A stretch of DNA of 64,000 nucleotides from Alkalihalobacterium sp048323755 (GCF_048323755.1 NZ_JBLWFS010000007.1:124001-188000), one strand, 5' to 3'; positions 25,761-35,406 are shown, numbered from the stretch's first letter. Notes: generated by a model from the sequence alone, not told the origin. A program made the numbers and translations.

Positions 25761-26104
25761 TTAATACCCTTCCTGTCTATGTGGACTGAATTTTCGATAA
25801 ACGAACCGCCCACATGTTCAAATTAGTATGTAGAAAAGTTTTTTGTAGATTTATGTATCATGGCTAAACTTGTTGGAAGACAAGTCCGAGATGTTGACTA
25901 TCGGTAGGTTTAATTCCCGCGACTGAAACTTTGACTTCATTAATTACTTTAATATATACTGGGATTATTATTTTAATTATTTTCTTAATATTCAGTAATA
26001 TCCATCTAATTGTAAGCGATCTCATTGGGGTTTTTACAATTTGCATAGGTGAGTATAGAGCTTCATGACTGAATTATTAAAAAACAGACTATGGAGGAAT
26101 TAAT
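25761..26104. other. Intergenic region before Dabb gene
   Basis: 344 nt, AT-rich. A 60-codon minus-strand frame exists here but lacks a Shine-Dalgarno and recognisable composition. A ribosome site (TATGGAGGAATTAAT) for the next gene is at the right end. Nothing else supported. Confidence 0.5.
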
Positions 26105-26401
26105 ATGATAGAACATATTGTTGGATTGAAATTTAGTGAGGAAACGACGAGTGAACAAAAAGCTGAAGTAAAGAAAATGGCAAGAACACTTAAAGATGAA
26201 ATACCTGGTATTGTTAGCTTAGCCGTAGGAACCAATTTTTCTGAACGAAACCATGGATTTGAGATAGGGCTAACGGTCCGTTTTGAAAATAGAGAAGCTC
26301 TAGACGTGTATGGCCCTCATCCTAAACATCTAGAACTAGTTTCTTATTTAAAAGAAGTAGGGCTTAAAGATATTCTTGTCCTAGATTATGAAATTGAATA
26401 G
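26105..26401 (+). CDS. Dabb-domain (stress-responsive A/B barrel) protein
   Basis: A 98-residue dimeric alpha/beta-barrel protein of the Dabb family. The N-terminus MIEHIVGLKFSEETT and the late GPHPKHLELVSYLKEV with LVLDYE are characteristic (His residues in IEHIV and HPKH align with the family's conserved positions). Function is unknown in most bacteria; some members bind small hydrophobic molecules or degrade aromatic intermediates. Start ATG follows TGGAGGAA. Single gene with own terminator. Confidence 0.88.
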   Translation: MIEHIVGLKFSEETTSEQKAEVKKMARTLKDEIPGIVSLAVGTNFSERNHGFEIGLTVRFENREALDVYGPHPKHLELVSYLKEVGLKDILVLDYEIE

Positions 26402-26413
26402 TATTTAAATAAT

Positions 26414-26449
26414 AAATAAAAGACGTCATAGGAAGGGCGTCTTTTATTT
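26414..26449 (+). terminator. Intrinsic terminator
   Basis: AAATAAAAGACG (26414-26425) pairs with CGTCTTTTATTT (26438-26449). Confidence 0.85.
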
Positions 26450-26796
26450 GTGTGATTTGTTATCTCTTTATTTAGTTAATGTAGAAGAGTAAATTAGTAA
26501 TGCTTCTATACTAGTAAAAAAATACAGAGGCAAATAAGAGAATAGGGTTACTTTTTTCTGGTTTATTTAAAAGGTTTGTATTAAATTCAAACAGCGAGAA
26601 AAATGAAGGGTGTACGAATTCCTTACGTATTATAAAAAATTTATAATTAATAGCCCTGGAATATTAGGGATTAAAGTAATTTCTTTTATTGGAATAGAAC
26701 TTGCAAAAGGTTAGTATAGTTTAATTGGTAATCTCCCAATTACTACTACGAGGAAAGTATGTGTAAAGTAAATTCTATTATTTTTTGAAAGGGGCT
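26450..26796. other. Intergenic region before acyl-CoA ligase
   Basis: 347 nt of AT-rich DNA. I see no clear promoter pair, palindrome or ORF beyond the GAAAGGGGCT ribosome site at its end. Confidence 0.5.
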
Positions 26797-28335
26797 ATGA
26801 AATTGAATATTACAAGTAATTTGGCTTTAAATGCTCGTCGTCATCCTGATAAGTTAGCTATTACATTTAAGGGAAGGGAGCATACGTATAAGCAGTTTAA
26901 TGAAACTGTCAATCGTTTTGCGAATGGCTTAGCGAGTATCGGATTGAAAAAGGGAGACAAGATCGCTCTCATGATGAAGAACTCGGATTATTTTGCAATC
27001 AGTTATTTTGCTGCAGCTAAACTTGGAGCGGTTATTGTCCCTATTAATTTTAGGCTTGTTGCAAGAGAAGTAAATTATATATTGAAGCAATCGGACAGTG
27101 TAATGGTTATTTGTGAACAAGAGTTAGAAGGACTAATCAATGAAGCACGTGAAGATATTGTTGCAATTCGGGATGTGATTGTTACACCAAGAGCAACTAC
27201 ACCCGAAAATAGAAGCTATGAAAACGTGTTGTCTGAAAGTACGGCGGAACCGGAAGTAGAAGTAGTAGGAACGGATGATCTTCACATCCTGTACACCTCG
27301 GGTACAACCGGTCAACCGAAAGGAGCATTATTCGATCATCAACGAGTATTCAAAGTTGCAATTGGAATGACGGGTTTATTAGGGCTTCAAAGTGAAGATA
27401 AATTATTGCATGTAGCTCCGTTATTTCATTGCGCACAGCTTTGCTTGTTTCTCATACCTGGTGTGTTTCTAGGTGCAACGAATGTGATTGAACAAGATTT
27501 CCACCCGGTAGAAACCCTAAAAACGATTGAAAAACATGGCATTACCTTATTCTTTGGAGTTCCAACGATGTATAACTTCTTCACTCACGTTCCAAATTCG
27601 GGCCAGCTTAACCTTTCTTCGATTACCCGTTGTGGGTATGGAGCGGCTCCAATGTCACCAGAATTAGTCAAGAAAAGTATAGATTTATTTAAGACCGACC
27701 AATTTTATAATCTTTGCGGCTTAACAGAAGGAGGACCAACAGGCATTTACTTATCGCCAGAAGACCACAAAACAAAGATCGGTAAGTCCGGAAAATGGCC
27801 TTCTCTATTTACAGAAGTAAAAGTAGTCAATGATAGTGGTGCACAAGTAGCAGTAGGTGAGGTAGGAGAATTGATTTTACGTGGAGAAGCAATTATGAAA
27901 GAGTATTATAAGAAACCGGAAGAAACCGCAAAAACGTTACGTGATGGCTGGCTTTATACAGGTGATTTAGCTTCAGTCGATGAGGATGGGTATTTTTCGC
28001 TTGTGGATCGAAGAAAAGATATGGTGATTTCGGGTGGAGAAAATGTGTACTCGGTTGAAGTTGAGTATGCTCTCGATGAACACCCACTTATTATTGAAAG
28101 CGCTGTCATCGGTACCCCTGATCCGAAGTGGGGAGAACTTGTAACAGCCGTTTTAGTTGTTAAAGAAGGTGAACAATTAGAAGAAGACGAGATTATAGCG
28201 TTTTGTCGACAGCGATTGGCAGGTTATAAAGTGCCGAAGAGGTTTTTATTAACTAATGAATTGCCACGAAATGCATCAGGAAAAATTCAAAAGTTTAAAT
28301 TGCGGGAGCAGTATACAGGGGATCTTGTAAATTAA
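26797..28335 (+). CDS. AMP-dependent acyl-CoA synthetase/ligase
   Basis: It activates a carboxylic acid to its CoA thioester via an acyl-adenylate. The ATG at 26797 follows GAAAGGGG; an upstream TTG in frame is unlikely. The 512-residue protein has the AMP-binding P-loop LYTSGTTGQPKGA, the motif YNLCGLTEGGPTG, the hinge region YTGDLASVDEDGYF with DRRKDMVISGGENVYSVEVE, and the catalytic Lys in NASGKIQK. It belongs to the fatty/aromatic acid ligase group. Isolated gene; the second ligase at 35.6 kb is a related paralogue. Substrate unknown. Confidence 0.9.
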   Translation: MKLNITSNLALNARRHPDKLAITFKGREHTYKQFNETVNRFANGLASIGLKKGDKIALMMKNSDYFAISYFAAAKLGAVIVPINFRLVAREVNYILKQSDSVMVICEQELEGLINEAREDIVAIRDVIVTPRATTPENRSYENVLSESTAEPEVEVVGTDDLHILYTSGTTGQPKGALFDHQRVFKVAIGMTGLLGLQSEDKLLHVAPLFHCAQLCLFLIPGVFLGATNVIEQDFHPVETLKTIEKHGITLFFGVPTMYNFFTHVPNSGQLNLSSITRCGYGAAPMSPELVKKSIDLFKTDQFYNLCGLTEGGPTGIYLSPEDHKTKIGKSGKWPSLFTEVKVVNDSGAQVAVGEVGELILRGEAIMKEYYKKPEETAKTLRDGWLYTGDLASVDEDGYFSLVDRRKDMVISGGENVYSVEVEYALDEHPLIIESAVIGTPDPKWGELVTAVLVVKEGEQLEEDEIIAFCRQRLAGYKVPKRFLLTNELPRNASGKIQKFKLREQYTGDLVN

Positions 28336-28378
28336 TTAGTGAGAAAGATCTGTAACTTGATTAAGTTCCGACGTTGCT

Positions 28379-28404
28379 GGAGAAGAGAGAAAAAGCTCTT
28401 CTCC
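28379..28404 (+). terminator. Intrinsic terminator
   Basis: GGAGAAGAG (28379-28387) pairs with CTCTTCTCC (28396-28404), followed by TTTTT. Confidence 0.88.
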
Positions 28405-28518
28405 TTTTTCTGTGTAATGAGGTTCGGTGGTAGTAGTTAAAAACAGTTATGTGAACTGTTTTTAAATTTGCTATACTTTAAGGTACTAATTTTCAGTTGT
28501 AAAAGAGAAGGTGATGGT

Positions 28519-29337
28519 GTGAAATTAGGATTTATTGCTGACCTCCACCTGGACATTAATGAAAAAAGGGGAAGAGCGGACATACTGGATGTTTTATTAG
28601 ACCAAGCGATAGAACAAAAGTTAGACGCACTTTGTATAGGTGGAGATGTTTCAAATGATTATAATAGGACCCTAGCTACAGTTGAAAAGATCGAAGAAGA
28701 ACTAGACGTCCCGTGTTACTTTGTAGCAGGAAACCATGATCTGTGGAATATCCATCATCCTAACATGAAAACATGGGAGATTTATAATGAATTAAAAACG
28801 CACCCAAGAAATTTAGCAAATGGTTCCCAACGTTTAGGGAATGATTGGACGTTACTAGGTGATATAGGGTGGTATGATTTTAGCTTTGGTAATACAAGTA
28901 AATATACATTTGCTGAATTTAATCAGATGAAAAAGAAAGGAAGTACGTGGCAAGATAAAGAATATACAGATTGGGCTGCTAACTCATTAGAAGTTCATGA
29001 ATTTTTTATGAATAATTTTAAAGAACAACTAAGGTACCATCAACATGAAAAAGTGATTTTTTGTACCCATGTTGTATCTCATCAAAAGTTCACTGTGCCA
29101 ACCCCGCATCGTATTTGGGATTTTTTTAATGCATACCTCGGTAGTAAGGATTATGAACAACTCGCCAAGAGTGAAAACGTACATTATGCGTTATGTGGCC
29201 ATGTTCATTTTCGTAGAAAAGTACAGAGTAGTGGAACGGAATTCATTTGCAGTAGTTTAGGGTATGCAAATCAGTGGAGGTTCCATAATACAAAAGAAGA
29301 AGTTCAACATGCATTGACAGTTCTTCATTTAGAGTAG
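28519..29337 (+). CDS. Calcineurin-like metallophosphoesterase
   Basis: GTG at 28519 gives MKLGFIADLHLD; GAAGGTGATG precedes it, and the frame further upstream has no ribosome site. The 272-residue product shows the dimetal phosphoesterase motifs in order: D-x-H (ADLHLD), GGDVSND, AGNHDLW, and the late FCTHVVSH and CGHVHFRR. Family members hydrolyse cyclic nucleotides, nucleic acids or phosphoproteins. The HxlR regulator gene follows 72 nt later. Substrate unknown. Confidence 0.88.
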   Translation: MKLGFIADLHLDINEKRGRADILDVLLDQAIEQKLDALCIGGDVSNDYNRTLATVEKIEEELDVPCYFVAGNHDLWNIHHPNMKTWEIYNELKTHPRNLANGSQRLGNDWTLLGDIGWYDFSFGNTSKYTFAEFNQMKKKGSTWQDKEYTDWAANSLEVHEFFMNNFKEQLRYHQHEKVIFCTHVVSHQKFTVPTPHRIWDFFNAYLGSKDYEQLAKSENVHYALCGHVHFRRKVQSSGTEFICSSLGYANQWRFHNTKEEVQHALTVLHLE

Positions 29338-29409
29338 GTCAAGCATGATGTTGGATACCGAGCAAGATCAATTAGGAAGAAACAAATTAAAGAAATATGA
29401 GGTAGTTAA

Positions 29410-29778
29410 ATGGCAGATACTTTAAGAAAAGAAATTAAAGAAAAGATTGAAAACAGAGAGTTTAATTGCGAAAAAGAATTAACTCTGTCGGTCATAAGTG
29501 GAAAGTGGAAAATTGTTATTATATGGTACTTAGCACAAGGAACCTCCTTTCGCTTTAGTGAACTTCAAAAGTTACTTCCTAAGATTACTCATAAGATGTT
29601 ATCGAGTCAATTAAAGGAATTAATTGAAGATGGAATTATCCATAGAGAAGTATTTGCTGAGGTGCCACCGAGGGTTGAATATTCGTTAACGCCGCTTGGG
29701 AAAACGCTATTGCCCATTATTGAGTTAATGTATGACTGGGGAAAAAAGCGAATAGAGGACCTTAAGAGGGACAGCTAA
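29410..29778 (+). CDS. HxlR-family transcriptional regulator
   Basis: A 122-residue winged-helix regulator. Conserved HxlR elements: a Cys near the N-terminus (FNCEKELTLSVISGKWK), FRFSELQKLLPKITHKMLSSQLKELIEDGIIHR recognition region, and VEYSLTPLGKTLLPI. In several homologues the N-terminal Cys senses electrophiles or aldehydes. It precedes the nitrilase/GNAT pair in the same direction by about 120 nt and could regulate it. Start ATG follows TGAGGTAGTTAA. Confidence 0.9.
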   Translation: MADTLRKEIKEKIENREFNCEKELTLSVISGKWKIVIIWYLAQGTSFRFSELQKLLPKITHKMLSSQLKELIEDGIIHREVFAEVPPRVEYSLTPLGKTLLPIIELMYDWGKKRIEDLKRDS

Positions 29779-29899
29779 GCCCTATATATCAATAGGTACC
29801 TAAAAAGTAACCTCCTTACTAAAAAGTCCCTACTTGTTAAAGTTGGTTTTCTGAAAGATAATCAACTAAGAAAAAGTAGTTAAGAAGGAGGATGTGTTT

Positions 29900-30778
29900 A
29901 TGAAATTACGTGTTTCTGCCGTACAATATCAGTTGCAAACGATTAAGTCTTTTGAGGAGTTCGCAAAACAAAGTGAGCACTACTTAAAAACAGCAGCCGA
30001 ATTTGGAGCGGAGTTTGTATTGTTTCCAGAATTTTTCACGACACAACTATTATCTATTGGAAGTGAGCAAGGAACTTCGTTAACTATAAATGAGTTACCA
30101 GGGTTTACAGAGCAATACCAATCTCTTTTTTCATCATTTGCACAAAAAATGAACGTTCATATTATTGGTGGAACACATGTCATTCGTATAGACGATCGTT
30201 TATACAATGTCGCACATCTTTTTTATCCTGATGGAAGAATTGAACAACAAGCGAAGCTTCATATTACTCCAACAGAAGTAAATGAATGGAACATGTCAGC
30301 TGGAGATGAAGTGAAAGTTTTTGATACTAATAAAGGTAGAATAGCGATCTTAACTTGTTATGATATCGAGTTTCCTGAAGTCGTTCGAATGGTCAAAGCA
30401 AAAGGAGCAGATGTCATCTTTTGTCCATCATGCACCGATGATCGCCACGGCTTCCATCGAGTTCGTTATACAAGTCATGCACGTGCAATTGAAAATCAGG
30501 TGTATGTAGTTGTTACAGGTACGGTTGGTTCACTTCCAACGGTTGATTTTATGCGAGCGAACTTTGGGCAAGCCGCTGTTATTACTCCGAACGATGTTCC
30601 GTTCCCACCGCGAGGAATTATGGTGGAAGGGGAATTAAATAATGACATGATCGTAACAGCGGATTTAGATCTGTCGCTATTATATGAAGTTCGGGAAAGA
30701 GGTTCTGTTACGACTTGGAGAGACCGCCGTTCAGATTTATACCCAGATTGGGAAAAAATGAACGCGAAAGGATTTTAA
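29900..30778 (+). CDS. Carbon-nitrogen hydrolase (nitrilase superfamily)
   Basis: A 292-residue amidase/nitrilase-fold enzyme. The catalytic triad is visible: Glu in VLFPEFF, Lys in QAKLHITP and Cys in ILTCYDIEFPE. ATG at 29900 follows AAGGAGGATGTGTTT. The GNAT gene begins 4 nt after its stop. In B. subtilis YhcX a GNAT domain and a nitrilase domain are joined in one protein; here they seem to be separate adjacent genes. The substrate, probably an amide or N-acyl compound, is unknown. Confidence 0.9.
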   Translation: MKLRVSAVQYQLQTIKSFEEFAKQSEHYLKTAAEFGAEFVLFPEFFTTQLLSIGSEQGTSLTINELPGFTEQYQSLFSSFAQKMNVHIIGGTHVIRIDDRLYNVAHLFYPDGRIEQQAKLHITPTEVNEWNMSAGDEVKVFDTNKGRIAILTCYDIEFPEVVRMVKAKGADVIFCPSCTDDRHGFHRVRYTSHARAIENQVYVVVTGTVGSLPTVDFMRANFGQAAVITPNDVPFPPRGIMVEGELNNDMIVTADLDLSLLYEVRERGSVTTWRDRRSDLYPDWEKMNAKGF

Positions 30779-30782
30779 TATC

Positions 30783-31448
30783 ATGTTATATCGAAGTGAA
30801 TTCTATGCGTATGATCAAGGTCAGACAGTACCTGCTGTCATTCGGAATTACACAAAGAACGACTTTGATGATCTAATTCAAATCCAGAAAGAATGCTTTC
30901 CTCCACCTTTTCCATCTGAGTTATGGTGGGATAAGGAACAACTCACGAATCATGTCGATTTGTTTCAAGCTGGTGCCCTATGTGTTGAAGTTGACGGTGA
31001 GCTGGCTGGTTCATTAACAGGGTTATGCGTCGACTTTGATCCAACTGATGCTGATCATACATGGGAAGAAATTACGGATAACGGGTATATCCGTAATCAT
31101 AACCCCAAAGGAAATACGCTTTATATTGTCGATATAAGTGTCCGTCCGAAATATCGCAAATTGGGACTTGGCAAAGTGATGATGCAATCCATGTATCACG
31201 TTGTCATTCAACAAGGTCTAGATCGTTTATTAGGTGGGGGACGGATGCCTAGTTATCATAAAGCTGCAAAAGAAATGACTCCAGGTCAATATGTGAGTGC
31301 GATAATAAAGGGAAGCATGAAAGATCCTGTGATTTCATTTCTCCTAAGATGCGGTAGGAAACCGATTCATATTGTAGAAAATTACTTAGATGATGAAGAA
31401 TCATGTAACTATGGCGTTTTAATGGAATGGAAAAACCCTTTTAAATAA
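30783..31448 (+). CDS. GNAT-family N-acetyltransferase (partner of nitrilase)
   Basis: A 221-residue GNAT acyltransferase. The acetyl-CoA binding region is VDISVRPKYRKLGLGKVMM, where the R/Q-x-x-G-x-G/A loop reads RKLGLGK. It continues with a long C-terminal part (GGGRMPSYHKAAKEMTPGQY) also found in GNAT domains fused to nitrilases such as YhcX. It starts 4 nt after the nitrilase gene, so co-transcription and joint function are likely. Substrate unknown. Confidence 0.85.
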   Translation: MLYRSEFYAYDQGQTVPAVIRNYTKNDFDDLIQIQKECFPPPFPSELWWDKEQLTNHVDLFQAGALCVEVDGELAGSLTGLCVDFDPTDADHTWEEITDNGYIRNHNPKGNTLYIVDISVRPKYRKLGLGKVMMQSMYHVVIQQGLDRLLGGGRMPSYHKAAKEMTPGQYVSAIIKGSMKDPVISFLLRCGRKPIHIVENYLDDEESCNYGVLMEWKNPFK

Positions 31449-31518
31449 ATCTTTTAAGGCTGGTAAGAATAGTATCGAAAAAATACAACAGTGTTAGTAT
31501 TTAGTATTTAGGATTACA

Positions 31519-32208
31519 ATGAAAGAAGTGATATTGTTGGATTACATTAGAATAACTAGTATTGAAGATCCTCTATTTAAAAAAATGCATAACTTAATGC
31601 AAGAAGTATTTCCACCAGAAGAAGTACTTGAATTTGAACTTTGGGAAGAACCTTTAAAGGATCCAGACATTCGCGTATTTGTAGCGGTTAATGAAGACGA
31701 GGTTGTAGGTGCAACTGAATATCGCTACTATGTAGATTGGAATATCGCAATGACAGACTTTACAATTATAGGTCAAGACGGGCGTGGAATTGGACCGTTC
31801 CTTGCTAACCACCGTTTAAAAGACTTGAAGCAGTTAGCCAACGAGAATGGAAAAGAGTTATACGGTATGTTTGCAGAAATTTATAACCCGAACGTTGTGG
31901 ATCATTCCAGTACTCTAAAAGTGAAGTCAATGGACCCGCTTGTTCGAAGAGAAGTACTTTCACATTTAGGGTATCAACAACTTGATTTTAATTATGTACA
32001 CCCTTCTTGGAAGAACGACGGTGAAGCAGTCAGTGGACTTGACTTAGGTTTTATGCCTTTTAATGAGGATTCGACTGAAGTAGAAGCGAATTTAGTAGTC
32101 AATTTCTTAACGACTTACTATGCAGTTCTTTCTAACAAACCGCAAGAATGGTTAACTATGATTGAGGTGTTAAAAGGGAGAGGTACAATTAAGCTTTTAC
32201 CGTTATAA
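31519..32208 (+). CDS. GNAT-like acetyltransferase domain protein
   Basis: 229 residues. The fold is suggested by VFVAVNEDEVVGATEYRYY (beta strands 2-4) followed by a Gly-rich turn (IGQDGRGIGPFLANHRL) in the place of the acetyl-CoA loop. The loop is less canonical than in other GNATs, so activity is uncertain. The start is ambiguous: ATG 31519, or TTG at 31534/31537 after GAAAGAAGTGAT. It follows the GNAT/nitrilase pair by 70 nt and ends at a long hairpin. Confidence 0.65.
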   Translation: MKEVILLDYIRITSIEDPLFKKMHNLMQEVFPPEEVLEFELWEEPLKDPDIRVFVAVNEDEVVGATEYRYYVDWNIAMTDFTIIGQDGRGIGPFLANHRLKDLKQLANENGKELYGMFAEIYNPNVVDHSSTLKVKSMDPLVRREVLSHLGYQQLDFNYVHPSWKNDGEAVSGLDLGFMPFNEDSTEVEANLVVNFLTTYYAVLSNKPQEWLTMIEVLKGRGTIKLLPL

Positions 32209-32213
32209 ATAAC

Positions 32214-32268
32214 AATACATCAAAGAGTCAGGATGACCAAAAGGGTCAACCTGACTCTTTGATGTATT
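32214..32268. terminator. Long perfect hairpin between converging genes
   Basis: A 19-bp perfect stem (32214-32232 with 32250-32268, AATACATCAAAGAGTCAGG arm) with a partly paired GACC/GGTC loop. No clean T-run follows on either side, but its location after the GNAT-like gene fits a terminator. Confidence 0.7.
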
Positions 32269-32347
32269 GACAATTAGCATAAAAAATAAATGAAAAAATG
32301 GGCTGTATCGAGACTTTCGTGCGAACTGTTTGCATAAAAAAATTTGA

Positions 32348-33385
32348 TTAGCTTGCCGAAATCTTGTGAATGACAGAGGTTCTGTTATTCACACCTAATT
32401 TATTAAAGATATTGGCTAGGTGAGTCTTAACAGTATTAATACTTAAGAACAGCCTATTAGCAATATCGTTATTACTGTAGCCTTTAGAAATAAGACCGAT
32501 AATTTCAGCTTCTCTTTTAGACAGTCCAAACTCAATGGTTGCCCTTTCTATAGGATCTTCATTTTGTTTAGTTTCAGAATAAATATAGATAGTAAAATGT
32601 TGGTCCTTAATATCCCAAGTCTCGTGAGTGTTTATTCTAAATGAAAGTTCTCCGATAGTTAAATTTAGTCCATCTGTTAAATTAGAATTTATTCTTGCCA
32701 ATACAGCTTCTTTTACTTTGGTGAGTGGGTTATTTTTGTCGGCATAGTTTAAATTAGGACAATATTTTATCGCAACTTCATTTTTATAAAGTATGGAGAA
32801 ATTCTTATCTACGACTAAAACACCGATAGGAAGTTCACCCATAGAACGAGTTAACATCGACTTTGCATATTGTAATTGTTTAAATTCCAAATGTCGTTTT
32901 AAATTAATAGAAATGAATTTGGATACGCTTTCAAGAATCTGTATTTCATTAGAGGAGTAGTTACCAGAGCAAAGTGGCTTGTGAATCCCGATTAGGCCAA
33001 TTATTTTACTTTCGCATTTTAAAGGTATAAATACAGTGTAGTACTCTTTATTTTTTCTTTGGAGATTTAGGTGATAGTCACTATTTTGAAAGGGTGTGTA
33101 AGATATTAAGTCTTCAATAGTAAGTATGTGTTTATTTTGAATTTTCTTTTTGTTTAAAAGCTCCATTTGATAATAATGCCTCTTGCTTGCCTCTAGTACT
33201 TTGCTATTTATATAAAATGTAGTTGTTGTTCTTTGAAAGGAGTTATTGTTAATAAACAAAGATAAGTTGTTATATCCAAGTACGTTTTTTATACCTTCTA
33301 ATAGGATCTCGTAATATTCCTCATGATTTTCCTGGATTAAAGAAACAAACTTTAAAACTTTTTCGTAATCTTCCGTTTTTAGCAA
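32348..33385 (-). CDS. LuxR-family regulator with GAF-like sensor domain
   Basis: A 345-residue regulator. The C-terminal 65 residues are a LuxR/GerE helix-turn-helix (FGLSKREAEIIGLISKGYS, IANRLFLSINTVKTHLANIFNKLG). The N-terminal part resembles a GAF domain (YYTVFIPLKCESKIIGLIGIHKP) followed by a PAS-like stretch (PIGVLVVDKNFSILYKNE). No receiver domain or phospho-acceptor Asp is evident, so it probably responds to a small ligand. It is divergent from the acyl-CoA dehydrogenase gene (260 nt apart), making it the likely regulator of the catabolic island. Confidence 0.85.
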   Translation of the reverse strand: MLKTEDYEKVLKFVSLIQENHEEYYEILLEGIKNVLGYNNLSLFINNNSFQRTTTTFYINSKVLEASKRHYYQMELLNKKKIQNKHILTIEDLISYTPFQNSDYHLNLQRKNKEYYTVFIPLKCESKIIGLIGIHKPLCSGNYSSNEIQILESVSKFISINLKRHLEFKQLQYAKSMLTRSMGELPIGVLVVDKNFSILYKNEVAIKYCPNLNYADKNNPLTKVKEAVLARINSNLTDGLNLTIGELSFRINTHETWDIKDQHFTIYIYSETKQNEDPIERATIEFGLSKREAEIIGLISKGYSNNDIANRLFLSINTVKTHLANIFNKLGVNNRTSVIHKISAS

Positions 33386-33644
33386 AAAGCTCCCCTCCTA
33401 ATAAAATATAAACTTTCTTTAAAAATTGAAAACAATTTTTTTGTTTTTATGTAAATTGATATTTAGTTTGAGAAAGGGTTAGTTAAACCTTATTATAATA
33501 AAGATCTGTAAAATGTCCACAATTTTTTGAATCTTGTTTAAATTTTAAATATTCAACTCTAATTCATCCTTATGGGTGATTTTTGAAAACTCAATAAGTG
33601 TTAGTATTCATTTATAAAGTTTTTTAAAAGGGAGGGCTTCAATT

Positions 33645-34793
33645 ATGAACAATAATTATATTCAAGAAGAACATCGTATTTTTAGAAGCACGCTAAGAAA
33701 ATTTTTAGAGAAAGAAGCCTACCCTCATTTTGAACAATGGGAGAAGGACAGAGAGATACCTCGTCAATTTTGGAAAAAAATGGGCGGTAATGGTTTTCTT
33801 TGTCCTTGGATCGATGAAAGTTACGGAGGCTTAAATGCGGACTTTGTGTATTCTGTCATATTGAATGAAGAGTTAGAGAAAGTAGGCCAAGGAGTATCTA
33901 GTGGAATTTGTTTACACAATGATATCGTAACCCCATATTTTTCAACGTACGGTAGTGAAGAACAGAAGCAGCGTTGGCTTCCTGGATGTATTACAGGAGA
34001 CCTAATTACAGCGGTAGCAATGACAGAGCCTGGTGCAGGGTCTGATCTAGCAGGAATTCGAACAACAGCTGTAAGAGATGGCGATCATTATATCTTAAAC
34101 GGCGGAAAAATATTTATAACGAATGGTCTTCATGCTGACTTAATCATCGTTGTCTGTAAAACAGATCCAAAAGCTAATCCAGCTTATAAAGGGATAAGTT
34201 TACTAGTAGTTGAGCGTGATACTCCTGGATTTTCACGAGGAAAAAAACTAGATAAGATCGGAATGCACAGTGGTGATACAGCTGAATTAATCTTTGAGGA
34301 TGCGAAGGTTCCTGTAGCAAATCTATTAGGTGAAGAAGGAAAAGGCTTCTCCTATTTAATGACAAAATTACAACAGGAAAGGCTTGTTGTGGCTATCCAG
34401 TGTCAAACTGAAGCTGAAGAGATGTTAAAAATTACAATGGATTATGTGAAAAATAGAAGAGCTTTTGGAAAATCAATAAGCCAATTCCAAAATACACAAT
34501 TTAAGATTGCTGAAATGGCAACAGAAATTGAGATAGGCAGAACATTTCTTGATGATTTAATTGTTCGACATATGGAAGGAGAAGACATCACTAAAAAAGT
34601 GTCCATGGCCAAATGGTGGATAAGTGAAATGGCAAAAAGAGTAGCAGCAGAATGCTTACAATTACATGGGGGATATGGATATATGGAGGAGTATGAAATC
34701 GCACGTCGATACAGAGATATACCAGTCGCTTCTATTTACGCAGGTACAACAGAAATCATGAAAACAATTATTGCTAAACAATTAGAGTTATAA
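33645..34793 (+). CDS. Acyl-CoA dehydrogenase (LCAD-like)
   Basis: FAD-dependent alpha,beta-dehydrogenation of an acyl-CoA thioester. The 382-residue protein has AMTEPGAGSDLAGI, FITNG, RAFGKSISQFQ and LHGGYGYMEEY. At the end, IYAGTTEIMK lacks the Glu of medium-chain enzymes; instead LQQERLVVA supplies the Glu used by long-chain dehydrogenases. This places it in the long-chain/isovaleryl-like class by catalytic base position. Start ATG follows AAAGGGAGGGC. First gene of the TRAP/CoA catabolic set. Confidence 0.92.
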   Translation: MNNNYIQEEHRIFRSTLRKFLEKEAYPHFEQWEKDREIPRQFWKKMGGNGFLCPWIDESYGGLNADFVYSVILNEELEKVGQGVSSGICLHNDIVTPYFSTYGSEEQKQRWLPGCITGDLITAVAMTEPGAGSDLAGIRTTAVRDGDHYILNGGKIFITNGLHADLIIVVCKTDPKANPAYKGISLLVVERDTPGFSRGKKLDKIGMHSGDTAELIFEDAKVPVANLLGEEGKGFSYLMTKLQQERLVVAIQCQTEAEEMLKITMDYVKNRRAFGKSISQFQNTQFKIAEMATEIEIGRTFLDDLIVRHMEGEDITKKVSMAKWWISEMAKRVAAECLQLHGGYGYMEEYEIARRYRDIPVASIYAGTTEIMKTIIAKQLEL

Positions 34794-34821
34794 AAAAACT
34801 ATAAGGTAGAGGAGCGACTAA

Positions 34822-35406
34822 ATGGGGCTTAGAGAAATGAAAACAGCTAAGAAAAAAGAAGATATCATTCGCTCTGCAGCAAAAATAGTTTCAAGAAAAG
34901 GATATCACGGCGCAACAATGGAAGACATTGCAGCAGAGTTATTGATGACAAAAGGAGCGTTATACTACTATTTTGACAATAAAGATGATCTAGTTTATCA
35001 CTGTCATGATTTAATTTTATCTTCAGCGATAAAAACGTTAGAGGATTATTTAAGAAGCGATGTCTCTTCTATAGAGAAGTTCAAAAAAGCAGTTGAAGTT
35101 CATGTGGAGTTTGCAATCACAGAAAAAGAAACATTTAATATGATTATTAAACCACAGCAAACATTTACAGAAAAACGTCTCACTCCTATACTTGAAAAGC
35201 GACAAAAGTATGCGAACATTTTTGACGAGATCATTCAACAAGGAATAGATAGTGGTGAATTTAAAATTACTGAGGTAAAGATGGCGAGAATGATGATACT
35301 AGGGGCATTGAATTGGATTCAACAGTGGTATTTACCAGAAGGTAAGAAAAGCAAGAAGGAAATTGTAGATATATATTCGGACTACTTATTAAAACTACTT
35401 AAATAA
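34822..35406 (+). CDS. TetR-family transcriptional regulator
   Basis: A 194-residue repressor. The N-terminal helix-turn-helix is IRSAAKIVSRKGYHGATMEDIAAELLMTKGALYYYFDNKDDLV-like (shown in pieces: ATMEDIAAEL, TKGALYYYFDNKDDL). The C-terminal half is a helical ligand-binding domain. It resembles FadR/YsiA-type regulators of fatty-acid breakdown that sense acyl-CoA. It lies 28 nt after the acyl-CoA dehydrogenase gene in the same direction, so probably autoregulates the cluster. Shine-Dalgarno AGAGGAGCG. Confidence 0.9.
   Translation: MGLREMKTAKKKEDIIRSAAKIVSRKGYHGATMEDIAAELLMTKGALYYYFDNKDDLVYHCHDLILSSAIKTLEDYLRSDVSSIEKFKKAVEVHVEFAITEKETFNMIIKPQQTFTEKRLTPILEKRQKYANIFDEIIQQGIDSGEFKITEVKMARMMILGALNWIQQWYLPEGKKSKKEIVDIYSDYLLKLLK

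Noticed and set aside
25864..26046. A 60-codon minus-strand ORF
   Set aside because: No ribosome site, Ile/Lys-rich composition of AT-rich noncoding DNA, and no recognisable motif.
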